DNA of 64,000 bases from positions 2,150,137 to 2,214,136 of the forward strand of contig NZ_CP046640.1 of NCBI RefSeq assembly GCF_017751145.1, given 5' to 3'. This document shows positions 15,911 through 25,624 of this stretch, piece by piece. The DNA is from Iocasia fonsfrigidae (lineage in GTDB: Bacteria; Bacillota; Halanaerobiia; Halanaerobiales; DTU029). Position 1 is the first letter of the stretch. Each line of letters starts with the position of its first letter. Made by a program: the position numbers and the translations under genes. The notes beneath the pieces are model-generated. The model was given only the letters and a program-made list of their open reading frames with translations. It searched no databases and was not told where the DNA came from.

Positions 15911-15939
15911 TTGACCTTAAAGGATTTTTCCTGTATACT
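15911..15939 (+). promoter_or_regulatory. Promoter of the Pro-Glu-Tyr tRNA cluster
   Basis: TTGACC (15911-15916), a 17-bp spacer and TATACT (15934-15939) lie 12 bp before tRNA-Pro. The rest of 15711-15910 is AT-rich and I see nothing else in it. Confidence 0.85.
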
Positions 15940-15951
15940 AATCAATGTTGT

Positions 15952-16028
15952 CGGGCTGTGGCGCAGTTTGGTAGCGCACCTGCTTTGGGAGCAGGGGGCC
16001 CTCGGTTCAAATCCGAGCAGCCCGACCA
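15952..16028 (+). tRNA. tRNA-Pro (anticodon UGG)
   Basis: The 77-nt cloverleaf has acceptor CGGGCTG/CAGCCCG, discriminator A and CCA. The loop TTTGGGA gives TGG. It is the first gene of a three-tRNA transcript. Confidence 0.97.
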
Positions 16029-16034
16029 TTCTAT

Positions 16035-16110
16035 GCCCTCATCGTCTAGGGGTCCAGGACACCAGGTTTTCATCCTGGCGGCAGGGGTTCGAATCCCCTT
16101 GAGGGTGCCA
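16035..16110 (+). tRNA. tRNA-Glu (anticodon UUC)
   Basis: The 76-nt cloverleaf has anticodon loop TTTTCAT (TTC), discriminator G and an encoded CCA. The acceptor is GCCCTCA/TGAGGGT, so the terminal pair is G-U instead of the usual G-C. Confidence 0.95.
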
Positions 16111-16121
16111 ATTAAGATGTA

Positions 16122-16176
16122 GGAAATAAGAAGTAGGACAGAGTTTCTTAGCTCTGACTCCCGACTTCTTACTTCC
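16122..16176. repeat. Inverted repeat between tRNA-Glu and tRNA-Tyr
   Basis: GGAAATAAGAAGT (16122-16134) and ACTTCTTACTTCC (16164-16176) match at 12 of 13 positions. An inner CAGAG/CTCTG stem closes the loop. It fills nearly all of the inter-tRNA spacer and lacks a T-tract, so it is not a standard terminator. It could be a processing structure or a small inserted palindrome. Confidence 0.6.
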
Positions 16177-16181
16177 AATAC

Positions 16182-16266
16182 GGAGGGGTGCCCGAGTGGC
16201 TAAAGGGAGCAGACTGTAAATCTGCCGGCGATGCCTACGAAGGTTCAAATCCTTCCCCCTCCACCA
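16182..16266 (+). tRNA. tRNA-Tyr (anticodon GUA)
   Basis: The 85-nt class II tRNA has acceptor GGAGGGG/CCCCTCC, a long variable arm, loop CTGTAAA (GTA) and an encoded CCA. Confidence 0.96.
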
Positions 16267-16270
16267 CTTT

Positions 16271-16296
16271 TACACAGTATTTAGCTGTGTTTTTTA
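16271..16296 (+). terminator. Terminator of the Pro-Glu-Tyr tRNA cluster
   Basis: ACACAG (16272-16277) pairs with CTGTGT (16285-16290), followed by TTTTTATTG. Confidence 0.88.
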
Positions 16297-16338
16297 TTGT
16301 CCAATATTATCCAATATTATTTATATATTCAAAATACT

Positions 16339-16371
16339 TTAAAAAGGCGGAATCATAAACCGCCTTTTTTA
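16339..16371. terminator. Bidirectional terminator between tRNA-Tyr and the RodZ-like gene
   Basis: AAAAAGGCGG (16341-16350) pairs with CCGCCTTTTTT (16360-16370). Flanking A and T runs make it functional on both strands, as fits two converging transcripts. Confidence 0.88.
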
Positions 16372-16378
16372 CATTAAA

Positions 16379-17224
16379 TTAAAATTTTATTTCTTTTTTT
16401 ACCACTTCACCCTTTCTGCCCCATGGTCCAAGGTCTTGACCATCTACTTCAACCTTTACACCAGCGGCATTTCCAATCGTTAAACTCAACTTATCATTAC
16501 CTGAATATTCCTTTACCTCACCCTTATCTAATATTCCTGTAAATATTTTTTTATTATCTACAACTATCTCTAACCAGGTTCTATCTATAACAAGTAATTT
16601 AATAATTTTTTTTTTGCTGTCTAGATTTTTTGACACTGTTTCATCTTGAACAGGCCTATGATTAAATGAATTAACCGTCTGACTACTGACTTCTTCTACT
16701 TCATTATAATCATTATCTACTATAACATATGTTTCAAGTTCATCTTCTGATTCAATTTCTTTTTTATCAGCAGTAATATCTATATTATAATTCTTATCTG
16801 CTATATTATTCACCTCATTTTTTGAATCATTCAAAAGAAACACATTATAAACCACAAATCCCACAACCAGTAAAACAAGTAAAACTACTATTAAACTTAA
16901 AAAAACTTTATTATGTAGTATGCTGGAATTTTTTTCATTCTTCTCATTTTCAATTATTGTTTCCTCTTCCTCTTTCTCTTGTTCTTTTCTCTCCATTTCT
17001 TTTACCTGATTATATTTATTTACCAGTTGTGCTCCATCAAGATTAAGATAATCAGCATATCCTTTAATAAACACTTTAACATAGGCCTCACCTGGTATTA
17101 ACTCATACTCTTCATTTTCCAGAGCAGCAAGGTATTTGCTTCTAATTTTTGTTTTTTCCTGTAAATCCTTTAATGATAGACCCTGTTTTTCCCTGGCCTC
17201 CTTTAATTTAGCACCTATAGACAA
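16379..17224 (-). CDS. RodZ-like helix-turn-helix membrane protein
   Basis: It has an N-terminal HTH_25 domain (SIGAKLKEAREKQGLSLKDL), a linker with a KEKEE-rich stretch, one transmembrane helix, and an extracytoplasmic C-terminal DUF4115-type domain ending near LGPWGRKGEV. This matches the RodZ/YmfM family that links MreB to the membrane and helps set cell shape. The true start is TTG 17224, seven nt after AAGGAGG; a reading from 17284 has no site. It lies just downstream of ftsK, as YmfM lies near pgsA in Bacillus. Confidence 0.85.
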   Translation of the reverse strand: MSIGAKLKEAREKQGLSLKDLQEKTKIRSKYLAALENEEYELIPGEAYVKVFIKGYADYLNLDGAQLVNKYNQVKEMERKEQEKEEEETIIENEKNEKNSSILHNKVFLSLIVVLLVLLVVGFVVYNVFLLNDSKNEVNNIADKNYNIDITADKKEIESEDELETYVIVDNDYNEVEEVSSQTVNSFNHRPVQDETVSKNLDSKKKIIKLLVIDRTWLEIVVDNKKIFTGILDKGEVKEYSGNDKLSLTIGNAAGVKVEVDGQDLGPWGRKGEVVKKEIKF

Positions 17225-17361
17225 ATTATACCCTCCTTTCCCTATAATAAGTTTTTTTATTCTTAAGCTAATTTTTCTAAACACAACAATAATCTTCTGC
17301 TAACAAACAGAAGTATTATTAAATAAAGTAATAAAATAACTACTCAATCTTTAACTTCTAT

Positions 17362-17393
17362 AAAAGATATAAAAACTCCTTTTTATATCTTTA
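17362..17393 (-). terminator. ftsK terminator
   Basis: AAAGATATAAAAA (17392-17380 on the minus strand) pairs with TTTTTATATCTTT with loop GGAG, ending in T residues. It overlaps the ftsK stop codon. Confidence 0.85.
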
Positions 17394-19613
17394 ATCATTG
17401 TCTTTAGCAAAAAACTCCTCCAGATCCTCCTGTTCAATAAAGACATCACGAGGCTTACTACCGGCATATGGACCGACAATACCATCTTCCTCCATCTGAT
17501 CGATTAAACGGGCAGCCCTGGAATGACCAATATGCAGGCGCCGCTGCAGCATAGAAATAGAAGCACGATAATTCACAACCAATTTTACAGCCTCTTCATA
17601 TAAATCATCATGGTTATCATCTAATGCAATCGCAACATCCTTGATTTCTTCCAGATCAAATTCATAATCTGGATTACCCTGGTTTTTCACAAAATCAACA
17701 ATAGCATTAATCTCCTCATTGTCAACAAAAGCACCCTGAACCCGCTTCGGTTTTTGTGTGCCAGCCGGGGCAAACAACATATCTCCTTTGCCCAAGAGTT
17801 TTTCTGCCCCACCCATATCCAGAATAGTCCTTGAATCAGTCTGGGAAGAAACAGCAAAAGATATCCTACTTGGTATATTAGCCTTTATTAAACCAGTAAT
17901 AACATCTACAGAAGGCCGTTGAGTTGCTATAACCAAATGGATACCAGCAGCCCTGGCCATTTGAGCAAGCCGACATATATTATCTTCTACCTCATTAGCA
18001 GATACCATCATCAGATCTGATAATTCATCAATAATTACTACAATGTAAGGTAATTTCTCAGCCGGTTCTACTTTTTTATTATAAGAACTTATACCTCTTG
18101 TCCCACTATCAGAAAATAGTTCATACCTGCTCTCCATCTCATCAACTACCAACTTAAGAACACTAGAAGCCTTTTTAGGATCAGACACAACTGGTGAAAA
18201 AAGATGTGGTAAACCCTGGTAAGAACTTAATTCAACCTTTTTAGGATCTATTAACAGCAATTTTACTTCACCAGGTGTAGCTTTATAGAGTATACTGGCT
18301 ATAATCGTATTAATACAAACACTCTTACCTGAGCCGGTTGCACCAGCTACCAGTAGATGTGGCATCTGTGATAGATCAGCAATAATAGGACTACCATCAA
18401 TGCCCATACCTAAAGCAAGACTAAGTTTACCCTTTGTCCGGGAAAACTCCCGGGAAGACAATATATCCCGTAGTCTGACAGTAATATTCTCCATATGTGG
18501 TACTTCAATACCAACAGCGGCCTTGCCGGGTATAGGGGCCTCTATCCTTACACCGGGTGCAGCCAGGGATAAAGCAATATCATCAGCAAGATTTACAATC
18601 TTGCTTACCTTTACCCCTGATGCTGGCTGAACTTCATATCTGGTGATTGTTGGACCATGATTAACCTTTATTACTCTGGCATCAACTCCAAAACTCTCCA
18701 GTGTTTCTTCAAGGACTTCAGATTTATTACCCGGTCTTTTTCTCTTGTGTTTTGAATCTTTAAGGAGTTTTATTCCAGGAAGAACATACTTTCTTTTCTC
18801 TTTCACACCGCCATTATCAATATTATCCTTCATCTCTTCCTGCTCTAATATCTCATCCTCTAGATCATTCTCCTGATTTATAATTTCCTCACTATCTTCT
18901 AGCTCAGTTAAGGCCTCAACAGCCGCCACTTCATCTACCGAAAAATCAAAAATATCTTCCTCATAACTAGATTCACTATCATAATATCCAGCTTCAACAG
19001 GACTCTGATCCAATTCTGAGTTTTTATTTCTCTCTTTCTTTATAAACCTTCTAAAATAAGCTGATATTAAATTTTTAAATTTCTGGATGAGTGATAATAA
19101 GAGGATATTAAACCATAAAAGAAATCCAATCAGCATAAAAGAAAACAATATAATATAAGTGCCTATTAATCCAAATAACTGTATAGATATCCAGGATATA
19201 CCTCCCCCAAGCAGACCACCACCATAACCCATCAGGGCATAATCAAGTGGAAAGCGGGGATATAATCGTGTATGAATCAGGGTAAGAAGAGTAATAAAAC
19301 AAATAATAAATCCAAGTAGTCTGCTGTTTATTTTTAAACCTTTAAAACGAATTAACGTTATTCCCCATAAAATAAAGATTAAGGGAATTATAAAGGCACC
19401 CTGACCAAAGAAAAAATTATAGGAATTTGATAATTTTTCTCCAACAATACCAGTAGTACTGGTAAAGAGTGATATTACACTTAATATACCAAAGGCAATC
19501 ATTAAAATACCCAGAATTTCATTCTTTCTTTTTTCTATTGTCTCCATATCCAGCTCATCCTGAACAAGGGTTTCATCTATTTCTTTTTCCTTTTCCTTTT
19601 CGTCTTTGTCCAC
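17391..19613 (-). CDS. ftsK: DNA translocase FtsK/SpoIIIE
   Basis: This membrane-anchored hexameric motor pumps DNA through the division or sporulation septum. Four or five transmembrane helices (about residues 30-190) are followed by an acidic linker. The RecA-like motor has Walker A GATGSGKSVCIN and DELSDLMM. A C-terminal winged-helix gamma domain (SMLQRRLHIGHSRAARLIDQM) reads orientation sequences. The start is GTG 19613, eight nt after GGAGG; the ATG at 19628 is inside that site. It lies downstream of tepA-ylzJ, as spoIIIE does in Bacillus, and may serve both division and sporulation. Confidence 0.95.
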   Translation of the reverse strand: MDKDEKEKEKEIDETLVQDELDMETIEKRKNEILGILMIAFGILSVISLFTSTTGIVGEKLSNSYNFFFGQGAFIIPLIFILWGITLIRFKGLKINSRLLGFIICFITLLTLIHTRLYPRFPLDYALMGYGGGLLGGGISWISIQLFGLIGTYIILFSFMLIGFLLWFNILLLSLIQKFKNLISAYFRRFIKKERNKNSELDQSPVEAGYYDSESSYEEDIFDFSVDEVAAVEALTELEDSEEIINQENDLEDEILEQEEMKDNIDNGGVKEKRKYVLPGIKLLKDSKHKRKRPGNKSEVLEETLESFGVDARVIKVNHGPTITRYEVQPASGVKVSKIVNLADDIALSLAAPGVRIEAPIPGKAAVGIEVPHMENITVRLRDILSSREFSRTKGKLSLALGMGIDGSPIIADLSQMPHLLVAGATGSGKSVCINTIIASILYKATPGEVKLLLIDPKKVELSSYQGLPHLFSPVVSDPKKASSVLKLVVDEMESRYELFSDSGTRGISSYNKKVEPAEKLPYIVVIIDELSDLMMVSANEVEDNICRLAQMARAAGIHLVIATQRPSVDVITGLIKANIPSRISFAVSSQTDSRTILDMGGAEKLLGKGDMLFAPAGTQKPKRVQGAFVDNEEINAIVDFVKNQGNPDYEFDLEEIKDVAIALDDNHDDLYEEAVKLVVNYRASISMLQRRLHIGHSRAARLIDQMEEDGIVGPYAGSKPRDVFIEQEDLEEFFAKDND

Positions 19614-19647
19614 CTGATACACCTCCATAATAATATTTCTACATCTT

Positions 19648-20427
19648 CTAAAATAATCCTGCTAAAATAATAATTAAAACCCCAAGTATCCAGCAGTAAT
19701 AAGCAAATACCATTAAACTGCCTTTTTTTAGGACATGTAATAGATATTTTATAGCTAGATAACCTGTAACAGCTGCCACAACAGCTCCCGTAATAATCAA
19801 TGCCCAGTTGCTACCAGCAAATCCATTATCAAGGAGTTCTTTAAGTTCCAACATTCCAGCCCCCAATATAACAGGAATAGATACCAGAAATGAATATTTA
19901 GCTGCCAATTCCCTGTCAAAGCCCTGAAAAATAGAGGCTGTAATGGTTGTACCAGAACGGGAAATACCTGGGATAATAGCTAATCCCTGGGCAATACCAA
20001 TAATAACAGCATTATGTTCTTTCATATCTGCTAATCCCTTTCTACTAACAGCAAATTTCTCTACAAGATAAAGAAATAACCCTGTAATTAATAACATAAA
20101 ACCAACATTTAAGACTGAAGAAAAAAGCCCTGTAAATAAGTCTTTTAAAAAAAAACCCATTAAACCAGTTGGTATAATCCCAACAATTATTAAGTAGCTA
20201 AGTCTTCTCTTCTCTTTTTTTAATAATAGAATGTCTTTTACTTCCTGCCAGTAAATAATCAAAATTGGAATAACCGTACCAATATGCAAAAAAATATCAA
20301 GGGTTAATTGCCCCTCGTTAATACCAAATAAATTCTGTAAAATCACTAAATGTCCTGAACTACTAATCGGTAAAAACTCTGTTATTCCCTGAACAATACC
20401 AATTATAACTACATTAATTAAATTCAT
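19648..20427 (-). CDS. uppP: Undecaprenyl-diphosphatase UppP (BacA family)
   Basis: This integral membrane phosphatase recycles the lipid carrier for cell wall synthesis, and high dosage gives bacitracin resistance. Both signatures are present: EFLPISSSGHL near residue 17 and PGISRSGTT near residue 155. Eight hydrophobic segments and a length of 259 aa are normal. Its ATG overlaps the end of the Na/Pi cotransporter gene by 4 bp, so the two are translationally coupled. Confidence 0.95.
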   Translation of the reverse strand: MNLINVVIIGIVQGITEFLPISSSGHLVILQNLFGINEGQLTLDIFLHIGTVIPILIIYWQEVKDILLLKKEKRRLSYLIIVGIIPTGLMGFFLKDLFTGLFSSVLNVGFMLLITGLFLYLVEKFAVSRKGLADMKEHNAVIIGIAQGLAIIPGISRSGTTITASIFQGFDRELAAKYSFLVSIPVILGAGMLELKELLDNGFAGSNWALIITGAVVAAVTGYLAIKYLLHVLKKGSLMVFAYYCWILGVLIIILAGLF

Positions 20428-21341
20428 CCCTTTTCCCCCCCTATAAATCTAACAAACGAATTAAAAACCGGCAAAAAAACAAATAAATTAAATATATTAA
20501 AAATAGTGTGTGCATTAGCTATCTGTCTTATCAAGCTAGTACTGGTCAGATTAATAAAATAGACAAATTTATCAAACACAGGTAATAATAAAACCACACC
20601 AATAATATTAAAGATAAAGTGTCCATTGGCCAGTATTTTAGCTTCTCTTTCACAGTTTATACTGGCAAGATAGGCAGTAATACATGTACCAATATTACTA
20701 CCCAGAGCAATAGCTATAGCAGCAGGTAAGGTAATTAAATTAGCCACCGCTAAACTAACAGTTATCCCGGTAACAGCACTACTACTTTGAATAACAGCAG
20801 TGATCATCATCCCTAATAAAATATTTAATAATACATTATTCCCACTCTTAATCAATAGATATTTAATAAAAACTGCTACCTCTTCACGTTGAAAAAAAGC
20901 TGACATCATATTCAAACCAGCAAAGATAATGCCAAAGGAAATTAAAATAAACCCCAGCATTTTTATTTTATTGAATGTTAAACACCCCAGTATAATTAAG
21001 AATAGACCCAGTATAATTAAATAAGGATAGGTATTCAAGACAGGAAATGATATAAGTTGCACAGTAAAGGTGGTACCTATATTCGCCCCCAAAAGGATAG
21101 CTAGAGCCGATTTTACTGATATCAAACCACTTTCCAGAAGACTTATTAAAACAATTGAAACAGCACTACTACTCTGTAAAATAGCTGTTACAATAATACC
21201 AGTGAAAATACTGCTAGGTAGATTACTAGCTAGTTTATGTAATATACCCTCAAAGCCAGCCGAAGAAATTAATTCTACTCCTTTTTTAGAACCCTCAAGT
21301 CCAATTAAAAATAAAAAAAGACCCAACAAAAAAATATGCAT
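20424..21341 (-). CDS. Na+/Pi cotransporter, NptA/PNaS family
   Basis: The 305-aa membrane protein has two inverted PNaS repeats, each with the QSSSA motif (about residues 57 and 187) followed by GANIGTTFT or GSNIGTCIT. The family imports phosphate or a related anion with sodium. It lacks the C-terminal PhoU-like domain of longer relatives. The start ATG 21341 is 13 nt from the weak Shine-Dalgarno AAGGGTG and is locked in a 12-bp stem (see the separate entry), suggesting regulated translation. It is coupled to uppP. Confidence 0.88.
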   Translation of the reverse strand: MHIFLLGLFLFLIGLEGSKKGVELISSAGFEGILHKLASNLPSSIFTGIIVTAILQSSSAVSIVLISLLESGLISVKSALAILLGANIGTTFTVQLISFPVLNTYPYLIILGLFLIILGCLTFNKIKMLGFILISFGIIFAGLNMMSAFFQREEVAVFIKYLLIKSGNNVLLNILLGMMITAVIQSSSAVTGITVSLAVANLITLPAAIAIALGSNIGTCITAYLASINCEREAKILANGHFIFNIIGVVLLLPVFDKFVYFINLTSTSLIRQIANAHTIFNIFNLFVFLPVFNSFVRFIGGEKG

Positions 21342-21383
21342 AGTTATATCAACACCCTTATTTTACTAATAATATAACTATGC
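21338..21383 (-). promoter_or_regulatory. Hairpin enclosing the start codon of the Na/Pi transporter gene
   Basis: GCATAGTTATAT (21338-21349) and ATATAACTATGC (21372-21383) are perfect 12-bp arms. In the mRNA the ATG lies in the 3' arm and the Shine-Dalgarno AAGGGTG lies in the 22-nt loop. Folding would block initiation. On DNA it could instead be an operator palindrome. No T-tract follows, so it is not a terminator. Confidence 0.65.
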
Positions 21384-21412
21384 TTCTTATATTAATTTTA
21401 TCATTCTATACT

Positions 21413-21637
21413 TTACAATTGCAAGCTGTTTTTTAAAATACAGCCTGGTGCAAGGTCATTGCGCAAATATATCTCCGGATTACTACTTATAACCCTGTCT
21501 ATTTTAACATTATTATCGTTCAGCCTCCTTACCTGAAGTATAACCCCCTCACTGGTAGTAAACTCCTCATATTTTAATTCAGTTTCATCCCATTCATTAA
21601 AAACAACATCTGCTGGATAAATAGAGTAATTAATCAT
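21413..21637 (-). CDS. YlzJ-like protein
   Basis: This 74-aa protein matches YlzJ by size, by sequence character ([13 protein letters not shown], and a C-terminal [18 protein letters not shown]) and by position directly after tepA. The function is unknown. It overlaps the tepA end by 8 bp, indicating coupled translation. No membrane segment or catalytic motif is seen. Confidence 0.8.
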   Translation of the reverse strand: MINYSIYPADVVFNEWDETELKYEEFTTSEGVILQVRRLNDNNVKIDRVISSNPEIYLRNDLAPGCILKNSLQL

Positions 21638-22424
21638 TATGCAAACCCTCTTCCCTGGTATTAATCATATAGCGAAGTCTTTCTAGAGCCTGGTTTAAAC
21701 CACCTACTCCATCAATTATACCAGAATTTACAGCCTCCTCACCTACCAACACTGTTCCCACATCCCTGACCAGTTCTCCTGTTTGGAACATTAAATGGCG
21801 AAAATCATCATCTGTAATACGTGAATGCCTGGTAACAAAACTAATAACCCTATCCTGCATTTTATCTAAGTATTCATAGGTCTGAGGAACACCAATAACC
21901 ATACCTGTCAAGCGAATAGGGTGTACTGTCATACTGGCTGTTGCTACAATTAATGAATAATCTGTAGCAACTGCAATAGGAACCCCTATACTGTGCCCCC
22001 CTCCTAAGACTATGGATACTGTTGGCTTATTCATACTGCTTAACATTTCTGAGATTGCTAGACCAGCTTCTATATCACCACCAACTGTGTTGAGGATTAC
22101 TAATAATCCCTTTATATTAGGGTTTTCCTCTACTGCTACTAATTGAGGAATAATATGCTCATACTTGGTTGTTTTATTCTTGGGTGGTAAAACAAGATGA
22201 CCCTCTATTTGGCCTATAATAGAAATAGTATGTATATCACTTTTTACAGGGAGAGGTGGAGTGTTTTCCCCCAGTTGTTGAATAGATTTCATTGTATTTT
22301 GCTCCTGATTATTTTTGTTTCCTGATTTATCAGGTAAACCACCTGGCTCAAATTCTCGATCTGGTTGACCTGGGGAAGTAGCAGGTGAAAATTCTTCTTT
22401 TGAATACTCTCTATTATTATTCAT
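21630..22424 (-). CDS. tepA: ClpP-family protease TepA (translocation-enhancing)
   Basis: A ClpP-like serine protease domain follows a low-complexity N-terminus (about residues 1-65). The catalytic serine region [14 protein letters not shown] and the histidine segment TVHPIRL are visible, along with [10 protein letters not shown], which resembles the substrate-binding strand of ClpP/SppA folds. In Bacillus the orthologue improves secretion and is located between RNase J2 and ylzJ-spoIIIE, matching this neighbourhood. It lacks a signal peptide and is probably cytoplasmic or membrane-associated. Confidence 0.88.
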   Translation of the reverse strand: MNNNREYSKEEFSPATSPGQPDREFEPGGLPDKSGNKNNQEQNTMKSIQQLGENTPPLPVKSDIHTISIIGQIEGHLVLPPKNKTTKYEHIIPQLVAVEENPNIKGLLVILNTVGGDIEAGLAISEMLSSMNKPTVSIVLGGGHSIGVPIAVATDYSLIVATASMTVHPIRLTGMVIGVPQTYEYLDKMQDRVISFVTRHSRITDDDFRHLMFQTGELVRDVGTVLVGEEAVNSGIIDGVGGLNQALERLRYMINTREEGLHND

Positions 22425-22626
22425 AACTCAAAACACTCCTTAAGTGAAAATTATTTTTTAATCTATGCTCCATTTAAAGATTATTATCTCTAAACAAAAA
22501 TAATAATATGTATTATTCTATATTTATTATCAAGAAAACCTATTATCCTAAGCCAGGCATTTGAGTTTTTGAAGGTATGATAAACCATTGCTATAGACAT
22601 TTCCTTCAGGGCTGTTATATTAGAAA

Positions 22627-23544
22627 TTACTTAATAAGCTTACCAATCAATTCTTTAATAGAATCAATCCCCTTATCTATTAAATAGGCTTCCAGTTCAT
22701 CAATAATTTTTAGAGCTGCATCAGGATTAATCAAGGTAGCAGTTCCTACTGCTACAGCACTGGCACCAGCCATAATAAACTCAAGGGCATCCCGGGCAGT
22801 CATAATACCCCCCATCCCTATAATAGGGATATCAACCACCTGAGCAACCTGATAAACCATCCTTAAGGCTACTGGTTTTATTGCGGGGCCAGATAATCCC
22901 CCAAAGGTATTGCCTAGAACCACAGCCTGTTTATCAATATCTATAGCCATCCCCAGTAATGTATTTATCATTGAAATAATGTCTGCCCCACCTTCTTCAA
23001 CAGCCCTGGCAATAGCCGTAATATCGGTAACATTGGGAGAAAGTTTCACAATAACTGTTCCTGGGTAATTTTCCTTAACAATTCTGGTAACCTTATAGAC
23101 TAATTCCTTATTAGTACCAAAGACCATCCCACCACCTGCAATATTTGGACAAGATACATTAACTTCCAGGGCAGCAAACTGGGGATAAGGAGCTAATCTT
23201 TCAGCTAGATAGGCAAAATCATCAAGTGAATGACCAGAGATATTAACGATTACAGGCAATTGATAGGCATCAATAATTTCTAATTTTTCTTCAATAAACT
23301 TATCAATCCCTGGATTCTCTAAGCCAATAGAATTCAATAAACCGGCAGGGGTTTCTGTAATACGGGGAGTAGGATTACCTCTGGATGGTTTAACAGTAAT
23401 CCCTTTAACAGTAAGGGCCCCAAGCCTTTCAATGTCAAAATAATCCTGTAATTCTTTACCATTACCACAGGTTCCAGAAGCAGTTATCAGGGGGTTTTTT
23501 AATTTAAGAGAGGAAAGTGTTACCCCAAGGTCTACTTTAGTCAT
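22627..23544 (-). CDS. pyrD: Dihydroorotate dehydrogenase B, catalytic subunit
   Basis: PyrD oxidises dihydroorotate to orotate with FMN; class 1B enzymes pass electrons to PyrK and NAD+. The conserved NVSCPN gives the class 1 catalytic cysteine, and the TIM-barrel motifs PLITASGTCG and GMGGIMTARDALEF are present. The length of 305 aa is normal. It overlaps pyrK by 8 bp, consistent with a 1:1 complex. It is the last gene of the pyrBCKD operon. The 200 bp before tepA is AT-rich without a clear terminator. Confidence 0.96.
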   Translation of the reverse strand: MTKVDLGVTLSSLKLKNPLITASGTCGNGKELQDYFDIERLGALTVKGITVKPSRGNPTPRITETPAGLLNSIGLENPGIDKFIEEKLEIIDAYQLPVIVNISGHSLDDFAYLAERLAPYPQFAALEVNVSCPNIAGGGMVFGTNKELVYKVTRIVKENYPGTVIVKLSPNVTDITAIARAVEEGGADIISMINTLLGMAIDIDKQAVVLGNTFGGLSGPAIKPVALRMVYQVAQVVDIPIIGMGGIMTARDALEFIMAGASAVAVGTATLINPDAALKIIDELEAYLIDKGIDSIKELIGKLIK

Positions 23545-24298
23545 TAAAAACCACCTCCTCTAATGAAAATACAGGTCCTTCTTTACAAACACGTTTATTA
23601 CCACTCTTTGTCTGACAGACACAGGAGAGACAAACGCCGATTCCACAGCCCATCCTCTCTTCCAGGGAAAACTCACCAATCATATTTCTTTTAGTGGCTA
23701 TTTTTTGTATTTCCTTCAACATTGGCTCAGGTCCACAGGAATAAAGATAATCCCCCCTGCTCCCTTTACTCTTCCATATATCAAGTACAGTACCTTTAAA
23801 ACCACTACTACCATCTATAGTTGCATAGTTTACAGCAACACCCAACTCACTAATTTTATTATATAAATACATAAACTCATTTTTACTTTTGGCACCTATA
23901 AAAACATTAACTCTACAATCTTTATATATTTGTTTTAATAAATAATATATAGGGGCAATTCCCATACCACCACCTAAAAGGGTAACCTCTTTATTTTGAG
24001 TAAGTGTAAAACTATTACCGAGCGGCCCCAGTATATCTACTTCTGTCCCTTCTTTAAAATCTGCTAAAATACTTGTCCCACGCCCTACTACCCTGTATAG
24101 AAAAACCCATCTCTTTTTTTGATAGTTAACATCATGAATACTTAAAGGGCGGCGTAACAGGGGATCAAATCCCTGTGAAGATAATTTGAAATGAAAAAAA
24201 TTACCAGGTCGTACTCTATTATAATTGTGTGGTGCAAATACTTCCAGCAAAAAATAATCTGGTCCTATCTGTTCATTCCTTACTATTTTATATAACAT
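23537..24298 (-). CDS. pyrK: Dihydroorotate dehydrogenase B, electron transfer subunit
   Basis: PyrK carries FAD and a [2Fe-2S] cluster and links PyrD to NAD+. An N-terminal FAD-binding barrel (RRPLSIHDV) is followed by an NAD-binding fold (LLGGGMGIAPIYYLL). The four cluster cysteines lie in CGIGVCLSCVCQ plus a downstream VCKEGPVF. The presence of pyrK shows the NAD-dependent type 1B enzyme, as expected of anaerobic Firmicutes. Confidence 0.95.
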   Translation of the reverse strand: MLYKIVRNEQIGPDYFLLEVFAPHNYNRVRPGNFFHFKLSSQGFDPLLRRPLSIHDVNYQKKRWVFLYRVVGRGTSILADFKEGTEVDILGPLGNSFTLTQNKEVTLLGGGMGIAPIYYLLKQIYKDCRVNVFIGAKSKNEFMYLYNKISELGVAVNYATIDGSSGFKGTVLDIWKSKGSRGDYLYSCGPEPMLKEIQKIATKRNMIGEFSLEERMGCGIGVCLSCVCQTKSGNKRVCKEGPVFSLEEVVFND

Positions 24299-24313
24299 AA
24301 AAAATACCCCCTT

Positions 24314-25624
24314 TTAATTATCATACAAAATCCTGGCTTCACCATTCATATTATTATAAACAATATTTCCCTTTACAACTGTTAAAACCACTCTGCCCTG
24401 TAGAACATTATTAGCAAAAGGAGTATTCTTACCCCTGGATTTCATTTTTTCTTTAGAAACTTTCCAGCTTATATCAGGATCGAAGACTGTTATATCTGCA
24501 GTTGAACCCTTTTTTAACCCTCCGTGTTTGATACCTAGTATTTCAGCTGGACCATAGGCCATAAAATCAAGCAATTCCTCCCATGTAAATACATTCTTAT
24601 CAATAAAATTATCATAAAGGAGAGAAAGGGCTGTCTCCAGTCCTGAAATACCAAAAGAAGCCAGGTCATACTCACCCAATTTATCCTCATAAGTATGTGG
24701 TGCATGATCAGTAGCAATTACATTAATTATTCCATCTTTTAATCCCTTACACAATGCCTTTCTATCTCTATCACTCCTTAGAGGGGGGTTAACTTTTGTA
24801 TCAGGGTTATATCCTTTAACCTTCTGGTCAGTAAGGAGTAGGTGGTGTGGGGTTACCTCTGCTGTAATTTTCAGGCCCCTTTTCTTAGCATCTCTGAGCA
24901 GTTCTACTCCCCTGGCAGTACTCAGATGGGCAATATGCAAATGGGCTCCGGTCATTTCAGCCAGGATAATATCCCGGGCAATCATAACCTCCTCCGCTGC
25001 TGCTGGTATTCCTTTTAAGCCTAGTATTGTAGAGTAATATCCCTCATGCATTACACCATCACCAGCCAGGTTTTTATCTTCACAATGGCTAATTACTGGC
25101 AGAGAAAAACTACTGGCATATTCCATTGCTCTACGCATTATTTCACTATTCATAACTGGATTACCATCATCAGATATTGCTTTAACACCTGCTTCAGATA
25201 AAAATCCTATTTCAGCAAGTTCTTTTCCTGATGAACCTTTTGTAATACTGCCAATTGGTATTACATTTACCACTGCCTCTTTAGCCCTGGCTTTTATATA
25301 CTCTATAGTTGCCTGATTATCTGCAACAGGATTAGTATTAGGCATACAGGCAATAGTTGTAAAGCCCCCTGCTGCTGCTGCTTCACATCCCGTTTTAATT
25401 GTTTCCTTTTCTTCAAAACCAGGTTCCCTTAAATGGGTATGCATATCAATTAATCCTGGTAATAAAATCTTTCCCTTCAAATCAATTATCATACAACCTT
25501 CCTGATTTATTTCCTTTTTAATTGCTACTATTTTATCAGCATCCAGTAGTAAATCATACTTACCTGCCAAATCATTTGAAGGATCAATTATAAAAGCATT
25601 TTTAAACAATTTTTTCATCTTCAT
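24314..25624 (-). CDS. pyrC: Dihydroorotase (type I)
   Basis: This zinc amidohydrolase closes carbamoyl aspartate to dihydroorotate. The metal motif [12 protein letters not shown] (about residues 59-70), further histidines (SHCEDKN, HIAHLST) and ATDHAPHT mark a complete active site. Its 436 aa fits the bacterial type I enzyme. Its ATG overlaps the pyrB end by 23 bp; a second ATG at 25618 could also be the start. Confidence 0.95.
   Translation of the reverse strand: MKMKKLFKNAFIIDPSNDLAGKYDLLLDADKIVAIKKEINQEGCMIIDLKGKILLPGLIDMHTHLREPGFEEKETIKTGCEAAAAGGFTTIACMPNTNPVADNQATIEYIKARAKEAVVNVIPIGSITKGSSGKELAEIGFLSEAGVKAISDDGNPVMNSEIMRRAMEYASSFSLPVISHCEDKNLAGDGVMHEGYYSTILGLKGIPAAAEEVMIARDIILAEMTGAHLHIAHLSTARGVELLRDAKKRGLKITAEVTPHHLLLTDQKVKGYNPDTKVNPPLRSDRDRKALCKGLKDGIINVIATDHAPHTYEDKLGEYDLASFGISGLETALSLLYDNFIDKNVFTWEELLDFMAYGPAEILGIKHGGLKKGSTADITVFDPDISWKVSKEKMKSRGKNTPFANNVLQGRVVLTVVKGNIVYNNMNGEARILYDN

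Noticed and set aside
15942-16248. Reading frames across the Pro-Glu-Tyr tRNA cluster
   Set aside because: These frames coincide with the tRNA cloverleaves and have no ribosome binding sites; they are artefacts of structured RNA genes.
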